The notes under the pieces were generated by a model. It searched no databases. It saw nothing but the letters and a program-made list of their open reading frames with translations, and had not been told where the DNA came from. From Chitinophagales bacterium (GTDB lineage Bacteria; Bacteroidota; Bacteroidia; Chitinophagales; Saprospiraceae): a stretch of 64,000 nt of DNA. The position numbers and the translations under genes are program-made. The DNA is taken from NCBI GenBank assembly GCA_026928325.1, contig JAIXKS010000032.1, forward strand, positions 105,879-169,878. Direction: 5' to 3'. This document shows, one piece after another, positions 55,012-64,000 of this stretch. Positions within the stretch are counted from its first letter, which is position 1. Each line of letters opens with the position of its first letter.

Positions 55012-55683
55012 CTACTTCAATTGTTTGTTTTTCAAAGCCGAAATAATTTTATCTGCCGGTGCGTATCCATTTGTCACAAGATAGACTTTTCCTTGTATTT
55101 TGGCCAATAAGGTTGGAAAACCGCTGACGCCCATATTTTTAGCGGCTTCAAAGTCGCTACGTGTTTGCTTTTTGATAGCATCGCTTTCAAACATCGCCTT
55201 AAAGTCTTTTTCGCTGACGCCAAATTGTGTCGCAACTTTTGCGTATGTTGCTGCCAAACCCGGCACATCATTATGATAATAAAAGGATGCTTGCACGGCT
55301 TTAAAAAATTCATATTGTACTTCAGGCTTGAGTTTGCTCATAGTGACTACGGCTCGACATGCTGGTTCGGTATTATACACGACTGACGCCTGCTTTAATA
55401 TACCGTTTTTAAACTTCTGTCCTGTCCTTTCGTTTATTTCTACCCAATGGTCGTGCAAAAATGCGCCCAAATCTCCCATGGTTTCAGTTCCATCAATGCG
55501 CAATCCGCCCATGATCATTTTAACAGGAACATTGGGAAAAGCAGCTTTTACCTTATCGAGTTCAGGGCTAAATCCATAACACCACGAGCACATAGGATCT
55601 CCGACATATATCAACGTATCTCTTTGGCTATTCATTTTAAAAGCGATTAAACTTAAACAAATCATTAAAACAGAAATTCTCAT
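55012..55683 (-). CDS. Secreted DsbA-family protein (CSWC)
   Basis: The ATG at 55683 gives a signal peptide (MRISVLMICLSLIAFKMNSQ). The 223-residue product holds the redox motif C-S-W-C in YVGDPMCSWCYGFSPEL, the helical insert, and cis-Pro GVSGFPTLLA. It fits the FrnE-like DsbA group, acting on disulfides in the periplasm. Single gene. Confidence 0.88.
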   Translation of the reverse strand: MRISVLMICLSLIAFKMNSQRDTLIYVGDPMCSWCYGFSPELDKVKAAFPNVPVKMIMGGLRIDGTETMGDLGAFLHDHWVEINERTGQKFKNGILKQASVVYNTEPACRAVVTMSKLKPEVQYEFFKAVQASFYYHNDVPGLAATYAKVATQFGVSEKDFKAMFESDAIKKQTRSDFEAAKNMGVSGFPTLLAKIQGKVYLVTNGYAPADKIISALKNKQLK

Positions 55684-55844
55684 GACCGATATATTAATAT
55701 TTATTATTTTACTATAGAACAACGTTTATTCCGACCTTTTGTTGAGGCCTCTCCGGCGACCAATTGAGGATTTCGTGAGCAATCCATCGCATCGATGGTG
55801 AGACCTACGACATGCCGCAATGCAACGAAAGATAACCAAGGGTC

Positions 55845-56501
55845 TTACTCTTGAATTGCAACGGCCTTCATGTGGAGTATCTTATCTTTTAGGTAGGAAA
55901 TGAGCATATCTCTACCTTTATCGTAAGACTTATTATTATTGATGATCAGATCCACTTTATTTAAAAAAGGATGAATATAACTTTCAAAAGCCGGTAATAC
56001 ATGATGCTCATAGCGATACAAGACATCTTCCAATGGATAATTACGCTCTACCCGATCGCGTTTGATACGGCGGATGATTTTCTGAGTATCTGTAGCATGA
56101 ATGATAATGCGCAAGTCCATCATATCAAAAAGTTTAGGGTCATTAAACACAAACAATCCTTCTACGATGATGATAGGCGCAGATTTAAAAACAATCTTTT
56201 GCGGCTCTTTTAGATTATTATTATAAGTATATTCTGTTCTTTCTACTTCAAGACCATTAGTCAACTTGACCAGATCTACAAAATAAGCGTCCATATCAAT
56301 GGATTCCGGTAAGTCAAAATTTTTTATTCCGTTTTCATCTTCCTTTTGCTGCTCACGAGGTTTGTAATAATCATCCTGAGATAAAAAGCAAATCTCATCA
56401 GAAGAAAAGTGGGATTTAATATCTCGGATGAATGACGTCTTTCCCGATCCGCTTCCTCCGGAAATTCCTATAATAAAATGGTTTGAATTTATCAGGCTCA
56501 T
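55845..56501 (-). CDS. udk: Uridine kinase
   Basis: The ATG at 56501 (MSLINSNHFIIGISGG) fits homologues. The 218-residue product phosphorylates uridine and cytidine. P-loop GISGGSGSGKTS, SQDDYYKP, the uridine-binding FDLPESIDMDAY and IIVEGLFVF, and RRIKRDRVERNY are present. It belongs to pyrimidine salvage, as the deo operon does, but is far from it. The tandem repeat lies just upstream. Confidence 0.93.
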   Translation of the reverse strand: MSLINSNHFIIGISGGSGSGKTSFIRDIKSHFSSDEICFLSQDDYYKPREQQKEDENGIKNFDLPESIDMDAYFVDLVKLTNGLEVERTEYTYNNNLKEPQKIVFKSAPIIIVEGLFVFNDPKLFDMMDLRIIIHATDTQKIIRRIKRDRVERNYPLEDVLYRYEHHVLPAFESYIHPFLNKVDLIINNNKSYDKGRDMLISYLKDKILHMKAVAIQE

Positions 56502-56693
56502 GCTAAGAACTATTCGATGAAAATCTCCTTTAAGGCTACAAAATAACAAATTTTGTTTAACTTTTTGGCTATACCATAGTTACATATATTTTACAATAAC
56601 ATATATCTAATTAATCTACAATTTGTTGTAATAAAATAAAAAATAATTCGCACTACATTTATTTATAGATTTAAGGTGTAATTTTAATTGTTA

Positions 56694-58129
56694 ATTCGTC
56701 CATTCGTAGGATTGTAATAAAGGTTTAAGGGTGTAAGGTTTAAAGGTTAAAAGGTGTAATAGTAGTATCACTTGTAGAAATTCCCTTTTTCGCTTTGCTC
56801 CTATCATAAAGGACGTCGAAAATAAATTGAACAACAGCTGCGAAAATCCATTTTGAACCCTTTCAGGGTCAAGGCAAAAAAAATGGATTTTCATTGTTTG
56901 ATTTGTTGCTTAAATTGTTGATTCGTCCATTCGTAGGATTGTAATAAAGGTTTAAGGGTGTAAGGTTTAAAGGTTAAAAGGTGTAATAGTAGTATCACTT
57001 GTAGAAATTCCCTTTTTCGCTTTGCTCCTATCATAAAGGACGTCGAAAATAAATTGAACAACAGCTGCGAAAATCCATTTTGAACCCTTTCAGGGTCAAG
57101 GCAAAAAAAATGGATTTTCATTGTTTGATTTGTTGCTTAAATTGTTGATTCGTCCATTCGTAGGATTGTAATAAAGGTTTAAGGGTGTAAGGTTTAAAGG
57201 TTAAAAGGTGTAATAGTAGTATCACTTGTAGAAATTCCCTTTTTCGCTTTGCTCCTATCATAAAGGACGTCGAAAATAAATTGAACAACAGCTGCGAAAA
57301 TCCATTTTGAACCCTTTCAGGGTCAAGGCAAAAAAAATGGATTTTCATTGTTTGATTTGTTGCTTAAATTGTTGATTCGTCCATTCGTAGGATTGTAATA
57401 AAGGTTTAAGGGTGTAAGGTTTAAAGGTTAAAAGGTGTAATAGTAGTATCACTTGTAGAAATTCCCTTTTTCGCTTTGCTCCTATCATAAAGGACGTCGA
57501 AAATAAATTGAACAACAGCTGCGAAAATCCATTTTAAACCCTTTCAGGGTCAGGGCAAAAAAAAATGGATTTTCATTGTTTGATTTGTTGCTTAAAATGT
57601 TAATTCGTCCATTCGTAGGATTGTAATAAAGGTTTAAGGGTTTAAGGGTGTAAGGTTTAAAGGTTTAAAGGTTTAAGGGTTTAAGGGTGTAAAGGTTTAA
57701 AGGTTTAAGGGTTTAAGGGTGTAAAGGTTAAAAGGTGTAATAGTAGTATCACTTGTAGAAATTCCCTTTTTCGCTTTGCTCCTATCATAAAGGACGTCGA
57801 AAATAAATTGAACAACAGCTGCGAAAATCCATTTTGAACCCTTTCAGGGTCAAGGCAAAAAAAATGGATTTTCATTGTTTGATTTGTTGCTTAAATTGTT
57901 GATTCGTCCATTCGTAGGATTGTAATAAAGGTTTAAGGGTGTAAGGTTTAAAGGTTAAAAGGTGTAATAGTAGTATCACTTGTAGAAATTCCCTTTTTCG
58001 CTTTGCTCCTATCATAAAGGACGTCGAAAATAAATTGAACAACAGCTGCGAAAATCCATTTTGAACCCTTTCAGGGTCAAGGCAAAAAAAAATGGATTTT
58101 CATTGTTTGATTTGTTGCTTAAAATGTTA
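56694..58129. repeat. Six-copy tandem repeat of a 227-bp unit with strong hairpins
   Basis: Units start at ATTCGTCCATTCGTAGG at 56694, 56921, 57148, 57375, 57603 and 57902 (steps 227, 227, 227, 228, 299). The fifth is longer through expansion of GGTTTAA/GGTGTAA microsatellite (57630-57735). Each unit has a 13-bp stem (unit 1: GAAAATCCATTTT 56842-56854 with 56880-56892) enclosing ACCCT TTC AGGGT. The copies are almost identical, pointing to recent amplification. Short minus-strand frames in each unit are probably not genes. Confidence 0.95.
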
Positions 58130-58323
58130 ATTTGACGATTCGTAATATTGGTTTATAATTTGTCGAAAGCGAGCAATCCCATGCAACCTCAAAAGGGAAA
58201 TATTGGTCAATAATTTTAAATTTATCATAAGATGGCATAATTATTTAGAAAAATATAAAATTCTTATTATCTTGCATGCTATAAAATAGATAATTTATTT
58301 GCTAACCCTTAAAAGTATATACA

Positions 58324-58764
58324 ATGAACGAAAGTGTAACAACAATAATGATTAAGGACTTAACCACCTTACACCCTGATGACAAAGTAGGTCGGGCAGC
58401 CGAGATATTTAAGTCTAAACGCATTCATCATCTTCCAATCGTGGAAGGCGGTGATTTAGTAGGTTTGATCACGACTCATGACCTTTGGAATAGACACATT
58501 CCGCCAAGTGATTTCGAAAAAATCGATATCAAAGACATCATGAGCAAGAAACTCATCAAACTAACTCCGGAAGATAAGATTGGAACTGCCGCAGAGCTAT
58601 TCCTTGACAACCGGTTTCATGCACTTCCTGTCGTAGATGGCTCTAAAATAGTAGGTTTGATTACTACTTTTGATGTATTGAGATATATGTTTAAAAAAGA
58701 GTATCCAAATCCAATTCTTTTTAAAGACGAGTTGGATGGGGATATGGATTCTTTGAATAGATAA
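58324..58764 (+). CDS. CBS-domain protein
   Basis: The 146-residue product consists of two CBS domains: VTTIMIKDLTTLHPDDKVGRA... HHLPIVEGGDLVGLITTHDL (residues 4-62) and IKDIMSKKLIKLTPEDKIGTA... HALPVVDGSKIVGLITTFDVL (68-125). Such stand-alone pairs bind adenine nucleotides and regulate partner proteins. It has its own terminator and no close partner. Confidence 0.92.
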   Translation: MNESVTTIMIKDLTTLHPDDKVGRAAEIFKSKRIHHLPIVEGGDLVGLITTHDLWNRHIPPSDFEKIDIKDIMSKKLIKLTPEDKIGTAAELFLDNRFHALPVVDGSKIVGLITTFDVLRYMFKKEYPNPILFKDELDGDMDSLNR

Positions 58765-58786
58765 GATATAAAAATCATGAAAAGCA

Positions 58787-58827
58787 AAAGGCTTTAAACA
58801 ATTACAAGGTGTTTAAAGCCTTTTTTA
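58787..58827 (+). terminator. Intrinsic terminator after the CBS gene
   Basis: AAAGGCTTTAAACA pairs with TGTTTAAAGCCTTT across a short loop, followed by TTTTT. It can act in both directions. Confidence 0.9.
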
Positions 58828-58905
58828 TTGTTTTGTTAAAATGATTCAAAGTAATTGATTGGGATTTAAACATTTGGTTTACATCCCCTGGAGGTGTGTT
58901 TGCTA

Positions 58906-59397
58906 TCATTTTAAAGCTTTTTTAATAACCTTTATTGCCCAATCATAATGGCTCGATGTTGCAGAAATCAGATAAGCAGCAAGCGAAGTTGTTCCTGTCC
59001 ATTTGTATTTTTTCTTCTCGAACAATTCTTCATTCGTATGCTTTTCAATAATTTGCTGAATTTCCGTGTAGGAATTTTTCAATAAGTTTTTTGAGTCCTT
59101 TAAGCTTACTCTTTGATAATCTTCCCAAATCTTTTTATTCAGACTTGGAGTATCTTTCCACGTATAACCTTTGGCAGGTATATCGGGTTTTTCACCTTTC
59201 ATTCCAACATTGTACCAATCCATCACCATCAAATGCCAATGATGCAAATGCGTCAAAACATCTCTAACATTTCTGTTCATTGTTCCTACAGGAAATTCGA
59301 CATTCTCATTTTCCATAGTTCCAATCATATCGAAAAGTTTTTTGAAATTATCCCGACTTAATTTTATTAGTTCTTCTTTATTTGTTGGCCTTGCCAT
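58906..59397 (-). CDS. ClbS/DfsB family four-helix protein
   Basis: The 163-residue product starts MARPTNKEELIKLSRDNFKKLFDMIG and has LTHLHHWHLMVMDWY, PAKGYTWKDTPSLNKKIWEDYQ and SHYDWAIKVIKKA, matching the ClbS/DfsB (DUF1706) branch of DinB-like proteins. ClbS protects against colibactin by hydrolysing it; most relatives have unknown substrates. It is cytosolic. The gene stands alone. Confidence 0.88.
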   Translation of the reverse strand: MARPTNKEELIKLSRDNFKKLFDMIGTMENENVEFPVGTMNRNVRDVLTHLHHWHLMVMDWYNVGMKGEKPDIPAKGYTWKDTPSLNKKIWEDYQRVSLKDSKNLLKNSYTEIQQIIEKHTNEELFEKKKYKWTGTTSLAAYLISATSSHYDWAIKVIKKALK

Positions 59398-59571
59398 TTA
59401 GCTAATGATTTAAATTTTATATTGCCGTTATGATATCAGATATTGTTTAAATTTACAAAAAAGGTTGTTGCTTCCCTTTTAGTCTGCTTGATCAATTTGT
59501 ATTTTGTCTGTCGGTTGGGCGTTCTGCCATTGTCACTAACAACTACTTAAATCATTGTAATATACTAATCC

Positions 59572-60942
59572 CTACATCTTCACAAACTTCCTACTGATGA
59601 TAGCTCCACTTTCCGACCTGAGCTGTATGAAATACATGCCGTCACTCAAATGATCCACCTGGATATCCGAGTCTGTCATTCCTGACATCATATTGATACC
59701 GCATGCATTATAAATCTCGTACTGCATGACTTTATCCATTCCTTTGATCCGTATGTAATCCATAACAGGATTGGGTGACAACGTTATCTCTTTTTCGTCA
59801 GTATCAGATGTCGATACGGTGGCGCAATACTTCAATACCTCGGCTTTGGTACACAAACCTGCATTATTGGATATTACAACCTCGTCAGGATATTTCTTTA
59901 ATACTTCGCACAAAAAAGAAACATTACAGTTCCGCAGCTTAGGATTATCTCTAATTTGAACCAGGTACGCCCAAGTTTTCGGATCTGTCGGTTCCGGAGC
60001 TTTAACGCCTTCCAAAAAATCCAGATTATCAACAAAATTATCCCAAGATAAGGTAAAGCCATAATTCACCCGCTTTAGATTAGGTAACAAAGCATTATAA
60101 TCTATACCTTCGATATTGATATTACCTAATGATATAGCATCCATTTCTTCAATATGACTCAAACCAGCTCCGTAATTATTCCCGCCTAAATCGTTTTTAA
60201 TATTCAAACTCTTTAAAGCCGTAATTTTGGAAATGCTACTTAAATCACTGTTTTGATGATAAGCAAAGCTTAAATTCCTTAATTCATCCGGCAAAGGAAA
60301 CCAATCTAAGTTAAAGCTGTCAACAGGAAATAAAGTTAATGAAATATTCTTACTAAAATCGAACTTAGATGCTACAGCCGCTACACAATCCCGATATGCC
60401 GTACTATATGATGTACCTACTAATTTTGAGAAAGTTATATCAAAATCTTCTCCCGTAGTAAAAGAGGGCATTTCTTCCGTAGAACATGTTGTAGTTGTAA
60501 GATTTATCGATAAATAACGTTCTATATGCTTCAGGTGCCTAAACTGTGCGAAAGAACCTTCATTTGAAGCTAAAGATAGCTGATCAATAGTATCTAATGC
60601 ACTGAAAAAACCACGCACATTTAAAAGTCCGTAACTCAATTGATTCACATACCTGAGATTTTTCAGCCCGGATATATTCTTTTCTTTCGAATTAGTTATG
60701 TTACGTAAATCAAGATGATCATTAACACGTGTTATATGGTAGAGGCTGTCAAAATTGACAATATCATTATCCCTATCTCTAATGGTTAAGTTATCTACTT
60801 CACTACATGTGCCATAATTCTTAATAAAATCATTGATTTCTTGCTGATTATTCAACCTTATATCACCACATTGCGAATAGGCATTGTAAGAAAATAAGAT
60901 ACCCATTAAAAACAATAAGAAAACATATCGATTCGGATTCAT
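59572..60942 (-). CDS. T9SS-sorted surface protein with leucine-rich-like (receptor L) repeats
   Basis: The 456-residue product has a signal peptide (YVFLLFLMGILFSYNAYSQ), then irregular leucine-rich repeats of the receptor-L-domain kind (ISGLKNLRYVNQL, LSSISKITALKSLNI, NPKLRNCNVSFLC), and a T9SS type A sorting domain (about 385-456: EITLSPNPVMDYIRIKG, HLSDGMYFIQLRSESG, SRKFVKM). It is exported to the cell surface, where the repeats probably bind a ligand. Paired Cys near 335-370 may form disulfides. Confidence 0.87.
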   Translation of the reverse strand: MNPNRYVFLLFLMGILFSYNAYSQCGDIRLNNQQEINDFIKNYGTCSEVDNLTIRDRDNDIVNFDSLYHITRVNDHLDLRNITNSKEKNISGLKNLRYVNQLSYGLLNVRGFFSALDTIDQLSLASNEGSFAQFRHLKHIERYLSINLTTTTCSTEEMPSFTTGEDFDITFSKLVGTSYSTAYRDCVAAVASKFDFSKNISLTLFPVDSFNLDWFPLPDELRNLSFAYHQNSDLSSISKITALKSLNIKNDLGGNNYGAGLSHIEEMDAISLGNINIEGIDYNALLPNLKRVNYGFTLSWDNFVDNLDFLEGVKAPEPTDPKTWAYLVQIRDNPKLRNCNVSFLCEVLKKYPDEVVISNNAGLCTKAEVLKYCATVSTSDTDEKEITLSPNPVMDYIRIKGMDKVMQYEIYNACGINMMSGMTDSDIQVDHLSDGMYFIQLRSESGAIISRKFVKM

Positions 60943-61173
60943 AAATATTGGTTTTTAATTTATAATTACTTAGAATAATAATATACAATTTCAAGACGTC
61001 AAAAATGATCTTCTAAACTACACCTTTACATGCCCAACTTCATGATGACTTGGCAAATATAAAATTTCAATTCAAAAAAAAAAAAAAAATTATTATTATT
61101 TTTAAAAAAAATACTTAAAAAACAGTATTTAGTTAATTTTCAAAATTTAAAATTGTTAAATCGAAATATTTTG

Positions 61174-62208
61174 TCATTTTATATTCAGGCTATTTAACCA
61201 TTTTGAAAACTGATCTGCATTTTTGAGATGCTCAGAATAGGTGACTGCAAAGACATGAATGCCGCTATTATCCGGTCTTGCACAAAAAAACTTATAATCA
61301 TGTTGTTCAGGATGGATAGCCGCTTCAATACTTGACATAGACGGCATACATATCGGTCCAGGAGGCAAGCCAGCATACTTATAAGTATTATAAGGAGAAT
61401 CCGTTGTGAGATGCTTAAATAATACACGTTGGAGCGTAAAATCTCCAAGTGCATAGACAACCGTGGGATCAGCTTGTAGTCGTTCGCCATCCTTGAGTCG
61501 ATTTAGATAAACACCGGCGATTGTTGGTTTTTCGGGCGCATAGTTGCTTTCTTTATCAACGATGGAAGCTAAAATATAAGCTTCAGTTGGCGTTAGGTTG
61601 TTTTCAGCGATTTTGATTTTTCGAGATTCAGTCCAGAATGCATCATACTCCTTTTTCATACGCTTGACAAAGGCTTCCGGAGTTGTCGTCCAAAACATTT
61701 CGTACGTGTTAGGAATAAACATTGTCAAAAAATCCTCCTGATTAAATCCATAGGATTGAGCTGTTATAGGATCCTTTAAATAGGATAAGATTTGAGTAGA
61801 GTCGCTTTCGATATACTTGGCTACTTTACCGGCCAAGTCACTGATCATCCGGATATTATTGATTGTAACCTTTTGAGGGTCTTGATCGCCAGATCTCAAC
61901 TTTGTTATAATCTCACGATTATTAAGATTTGGCCGAAGTGTGTATTTACCTGGCTTAACAAGAGCATCATATTTCATAAATCCTGCTACCGCCTTAAGGG
62001 TAGTCATATTCTTGACTACTTGGCTATCCTGCATCAGTTGCATTACATCATCAAAATCGGCATGAGAAGGTATATAAATGGTCTTTGAGTTATCACCAAG
62101 TATATTATTGCTCTTAAAATAATACACAAACAAGAGAAAAACAGCAATACTCAACGTAAAGAGGATTCCTATACCAAGTTTAAGGTATTTTGACATACGA
62201 CACATCAT
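61174..62208 (-). CDS. mltG: Endolytic murein transglycosylase
   Basis: The 344-residue product has one N-terminal membrane anchor (LGIGILFTLSIAVFLLFVYYF), a LysM-like part and the YceG/MltG domain with the catalytic Glu in ILASIVDKESNYAPEKP, GVYLNRLKDGERLQADPTVVYALGD, and SPYNTYKYAGLPPGPICMPS. It cuts nascent glycan strands and sets chain length. The usual VEKET is VDKES here. It follows panB by 20 nt. The gap downstream holds a run of 15 or more A at 61074-61090. Confidence 0.93.
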   Translation of the reverse strand: MMCRMSKYLKLGIGILFTLSIAVFLLFVYYFKSNNILGDNSKTIYIPSHADFDDVMQLMQDSQVVKNMTTLKAVAGFMKYDALVKPGKYTLRPNLNNREIITKLRSGDQDPQKVTINNIRMISDLAGKVAKYIESDSTQILSYLKDPITAQSYGFNQEDFLTMFIPNTYEMFWTTTPEAFVKRMKKEYDAFWTESRKIKIAENNLTPTEAYILASIVDKESNYAPEKPTIAGVYLNRLKDGERLQADPTVVYALGDFTLQRVLFKHLTTDSPYNTYKYAGLPPGPICMPSMSSIEAAIHPEQHDYKFFCARPDNSGIHVFAVTYSEHLKNADQFSKWLNSLNIK

Positions 62209-62228
62209 TAATAGAGATAACTAAAAAT

Positions 62229-63047
62229 CTAATACTGCTCATCTTTAGAAGGAAAATCACCGGACTTCACATCACTTATATAATTTTCTACAGCGACCTT
62301 AATGGTCTCATACAGATTGAGGTATCTTCGCAAAAATCTTGGATTAAAATCTTTGGTGATACCTAACACATCGTGCACGACTAGCACTTGACCATCTGTA
62401 TCTCCTCCAGCACCGATACCAATCACAGGAACGGGAACAGATTCCGCCACTTTTTTACCCAAAGCAGCAGGTATTTTTTCTAAGACTATAGCAAAGCAAC
62501 CCAATTCTGCAAGCAACATGGCATCATCTATCAATTTTTGAGCCTCAGCATCTTCCTTTGCGCGGACACTGTAAGTGCCAAATTTGTAAATGCTCTGCGG
62601 TGTTAGACCTAAGTGGCCCATAACCGGCACTCCGGCTGATAAGATACGGCGAACAGACTCTTCTATCTCCGCACCGCCTTCAAGTTTGACCGCATGTGCA
62701 CCCGATTCTTTCATAATGGCTATAGCCGAATTGAGTGCCTTGGTACTATTGCCCTGATACGAACCAAAAGGTAGATCGACTACCACAAAAGCCCTTTCGA
62801 CACCACGAATCACAGACTGAGCATGATAAATCATTTGATCTAAAGTAATCGGCAAGGTCGTCTCATGGCCGGCCATAACATTAGAAGCCGAATCTCCCAC
62901 AAGCAATATGTCAATGCCGGCAGCATCTAAAATCCTGGCCATACTAAAATCATAAGCCGTCAGCATCGATATTTTTTCACCTTGCTCCTTCATGGCTTGC
63001 AAAACATGAGTGGTTATTCTTTTAATTTCTTTTTTAGCGACAGACAT
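62229..63047 (-). CDS. panB: 3-methyl-2-oxobutanoate hydroxymethyltransferase
   Basis: The ATG at 63047 ([14 protein letters not shown]) fits; a longer frame has 12 extra codons. The 272-residue product makes ketopantoate for coenzyme A. Motifs: [70 protein letters not shown] and [19 protein letters not shown], with the catalytic Glu in VLEKIPA. It leads an operon with mltG. Confidence 0.95.
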   Translation of the reverse strand: MSVAKKEIKRITTHVLQAMKEQGEKISMLTAYDFSMARILDAAGIDILLVGDSASNVMAGHETTLPITLDQMIYHAQSVIRGVERAFVVVDLPFGSYQGNSTKALNSAIAIMKESGAHAVKLEGGAEIEESVRRILSAGVPVMGHLGLTPQSIYKFGTYSVRAKEDAEAQKLIDDAMLLAELGCFAIVLEKIPAALGKKVAESVPVPVIGIGAGGDTDGQVLVVHDVLGITKDFNPRFLRRYLNLYETIKVAVENYISDVKSGDFPSKDEQY

Positions 63048-63080
63048 GACCGATTTATTTTTTAGAAGTGAATAAGATTG

Positions 63081-63112
63081 CAAAAGTCTTAAAAAATGAT
63101 TATTATACCAAA
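63081..63112 (-). promoter_or_regulatory. Promoter of panB-mltG
   Basis: On the minus strand TTTG (63112-63109), 20 nt, then GACTTTTG (63088-63081); one mismatch to TAnnTTTG. It lies 33 nt before the panB ATG. Confidence 0.5.
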
Positions 63113-63296
63113 TTTACACCAAAAATAAGCAAAGACAAGTGAATTATACATTTTTATATCCTTTGATCCAAACTCAATCCTACAGCCGATCCGGAATCTA
63201 TGTCCGTAGCTTTCTATAAAAAAATTCTGACTTAATCACAAACTATTAAAACCTTAGACCACGTTATTATTGTTATACCTAGCAAACAAATGATTT

Positions 63297-63842
63297 ATGC
63301 ACAAAGTATTGCATCTTATTTTTTTCGTCTTACTATCCTTTATACACACCGCCCAAAGTCAAGACAAAGCACCTTGGAAATGGTTTAGCCCTAAAGGAGA
63401 ACCTTTCGAAGTGACCGTACCTTATGACATGCAATCCGAAGAGAAAAAAGTATTTACCGAAGTAGGTGCGATGCATCCTGTGACCTGGATTTGCAAGGGG
63501 CAAGAAGGCGATTTTAATCATCTATTTATGTTCTCCTATGTCGATTACCCTAAGGAAGTACTCCATGGTGACTCTACGGATCTCATGAGAGCCATGCTTC
63601 ACGAAAGCATGACAGCTCACCTAGAAAATTTGAATGCCGAACTCGTTTATGAAAGTACATTGGATTATGGAGCACATCCGGGCATCATCTATCGGGCTAC
63701 TTATCGCGATAATAATGTATCCGTAAAATGTCGCATGATCATCATCGGTCATCGATTTTACTCCCTGCAGGTGTATTGCCCAGCGATATGGGGCATGAAT
63801 ACCGAAATGGATCGATATTTAATGTCATTTAGAATAAAATAA
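63297..63842 (+). CDS. Secreted hypothetical protein
   Basis: The 181-residue product has a signal peptide (LHLIFFVLLSFIHTAQSQ) and a compact domain: WFSPKGEPFEVTVPYDM, GDFNHLFMFSYVDYP, YESTLDYGAHPGIIYRATY and RMIIIGHRFYSLQVYCPA, resembling small PsbP/DUF1795-like secreted proteins. The function is unknown. Confidence 0.7.
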   Translation: MHKVLHLIFFVLLSFIHTAQSQDKAPWKWFSPKGEPFEVTVPYDMQSEEKKVFTEVGAMHPVTWICKGQEGDFNHLFMFSYVDYPKEVLHGDSTDLMRAMLHESMTAHLENLNAELVYESTLDYGAHPGIIYRATYRDNNVSVKCRMIIIGHRFYSLQVYCPAIWGMNTEMDRYLMSFRIK

Positions 63843-63857
63843 GACTGCTATAATCTA

Positions 63858-64000
63858 GTGCTCTGTCCACAAAAAAATCTTAATGAAATGTCGTTCTTTT
63901 TTCAAATCTCATCGTTAAAAATACTCGCCATAGTTACCACTATGCCTGCGTTTTTTGCCTTGATCTTTAAAAAAAATAACTGCCATCATCATTTAAGTCT
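63858..64000. mobile_element. MITE-like element, copy 3 (inverted, cut by window end)
   Basis: GTGCTCTGTCCACAAAAAAA begins the element, which matches the reverse complement of the copy at 29503 to the last base of the window; about 17-20 nt more are expected beyond it. Confidence 0.75.

Noticed and set aside
56691-57348. Three identical 68-76-residue minus-strand ORFs as real genes
   Set aside because: They are created by the tandem repeat, start inside the hairpin stem, lack conserved codon-level structure and vanish in units with small changes.
56694-58129. CRISPR array
   Set aside because: The unit is 227 bp with almost identical content throughout; there are no short repeats with unique spacers and no cas genes.

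Overview
The window comes from a Bacteroidota genome, most likely the Saprospiria/Chitinophagia side. Evidence: two proteins carry type IX secretion (T9SS) C-terminal sorting domains, one carries a gliding-motility (CHU_C) domain, there is a TonB-dependent receptor with a carboxypeptidase-regulatory-like domain and a PorT-type barrel, and promoters follow the Bacteroidota pattern (TTTG, 18-21 nt, TAnnTTTG). No rRNA is present; one tRNA (Lys, TTT) is.

Layout. 1-2052: very AT-rich decayed stretch with gene fragments, then a YD-motif/T9SS mini-protein and a CHU_C surface lipoprotein whose stop codon is exactly where an IS5-family element (2050-3563) sits. 3.7-8.4 kb: candidate small RNA, MFS exporter, secreted sugar isomerase, TonB receptor. 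8.5-11.8 kb: three-gene envelope operon (substrate-binding-protein/OmpA fusion, membrane-anchored coiled-coil protein, soluble coiled-coil protein). 11.9-13.9 kb: aguB-aguA, which turn agmatine into putrescine. 14.1-16.0 kb: ADP-ribosylglycohydrolase and a lipoprotein. 16.1-25.4 kb: AT-rich accessory island with a 1608-residue sacsin-like ATPase plus SF1 helicase-PIN nuclease operon, a truncated phospholipase-D-like gene just upstream of it, an AAA/DUF4143 ATPase bracketed by duplicated palindromes, and an orphan DUF433 gene bracketed by a hairpin repeat. This island is the best candidate for an undescribed (probably defence) system.

25.6-33.2 kb is central metabolism: a dihydrolipoamide acyltransferase, then a deo operon (deoB, deoA, deoC) ending in an ALDH16-like double-domain aldehyde dehydrogenase, which together take deoxynucleosides to acetyl units. 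33.3-45.9 kb holds a penicillin-acylase-family hydrolase, a GH13 glycosidase, tilS, trmD, an M20 dipeptidase, an S9 prolyl oligopeptidase and a thioredoxin-like protein. 46.5-49.4 kb is a tnaA - U32 peptidase - ferredoxin operon. 49.6-56.5 kb is mixed: lipoproteins, a homopolymer-frameshifted gene, a PorT-like barrel, tRNA-Lys, an NlpC/P60 lipoprotein, a second candidate sRNA similar to the first, a DsbA-like protein and uridine kinase. 56.7-58.1 kb is a six-copy 227-bp tandem repeat. 58.3-63.8 kb: CBS-domain protein, ClbS/DfsB-like protein, T9SS surface protein, mltG, panB, and a secreted protein.

Repeats are a theme: a ~160-bp MITE-like family with GTGCTC ends (29503, 35655, 63858, plus a deletion derivative at 37963), TATCATGATA arrays, paired hairpin repeats, and GGTTTAA-type microsatellites. 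All functional calls are from reading motifs; no database search was possible.
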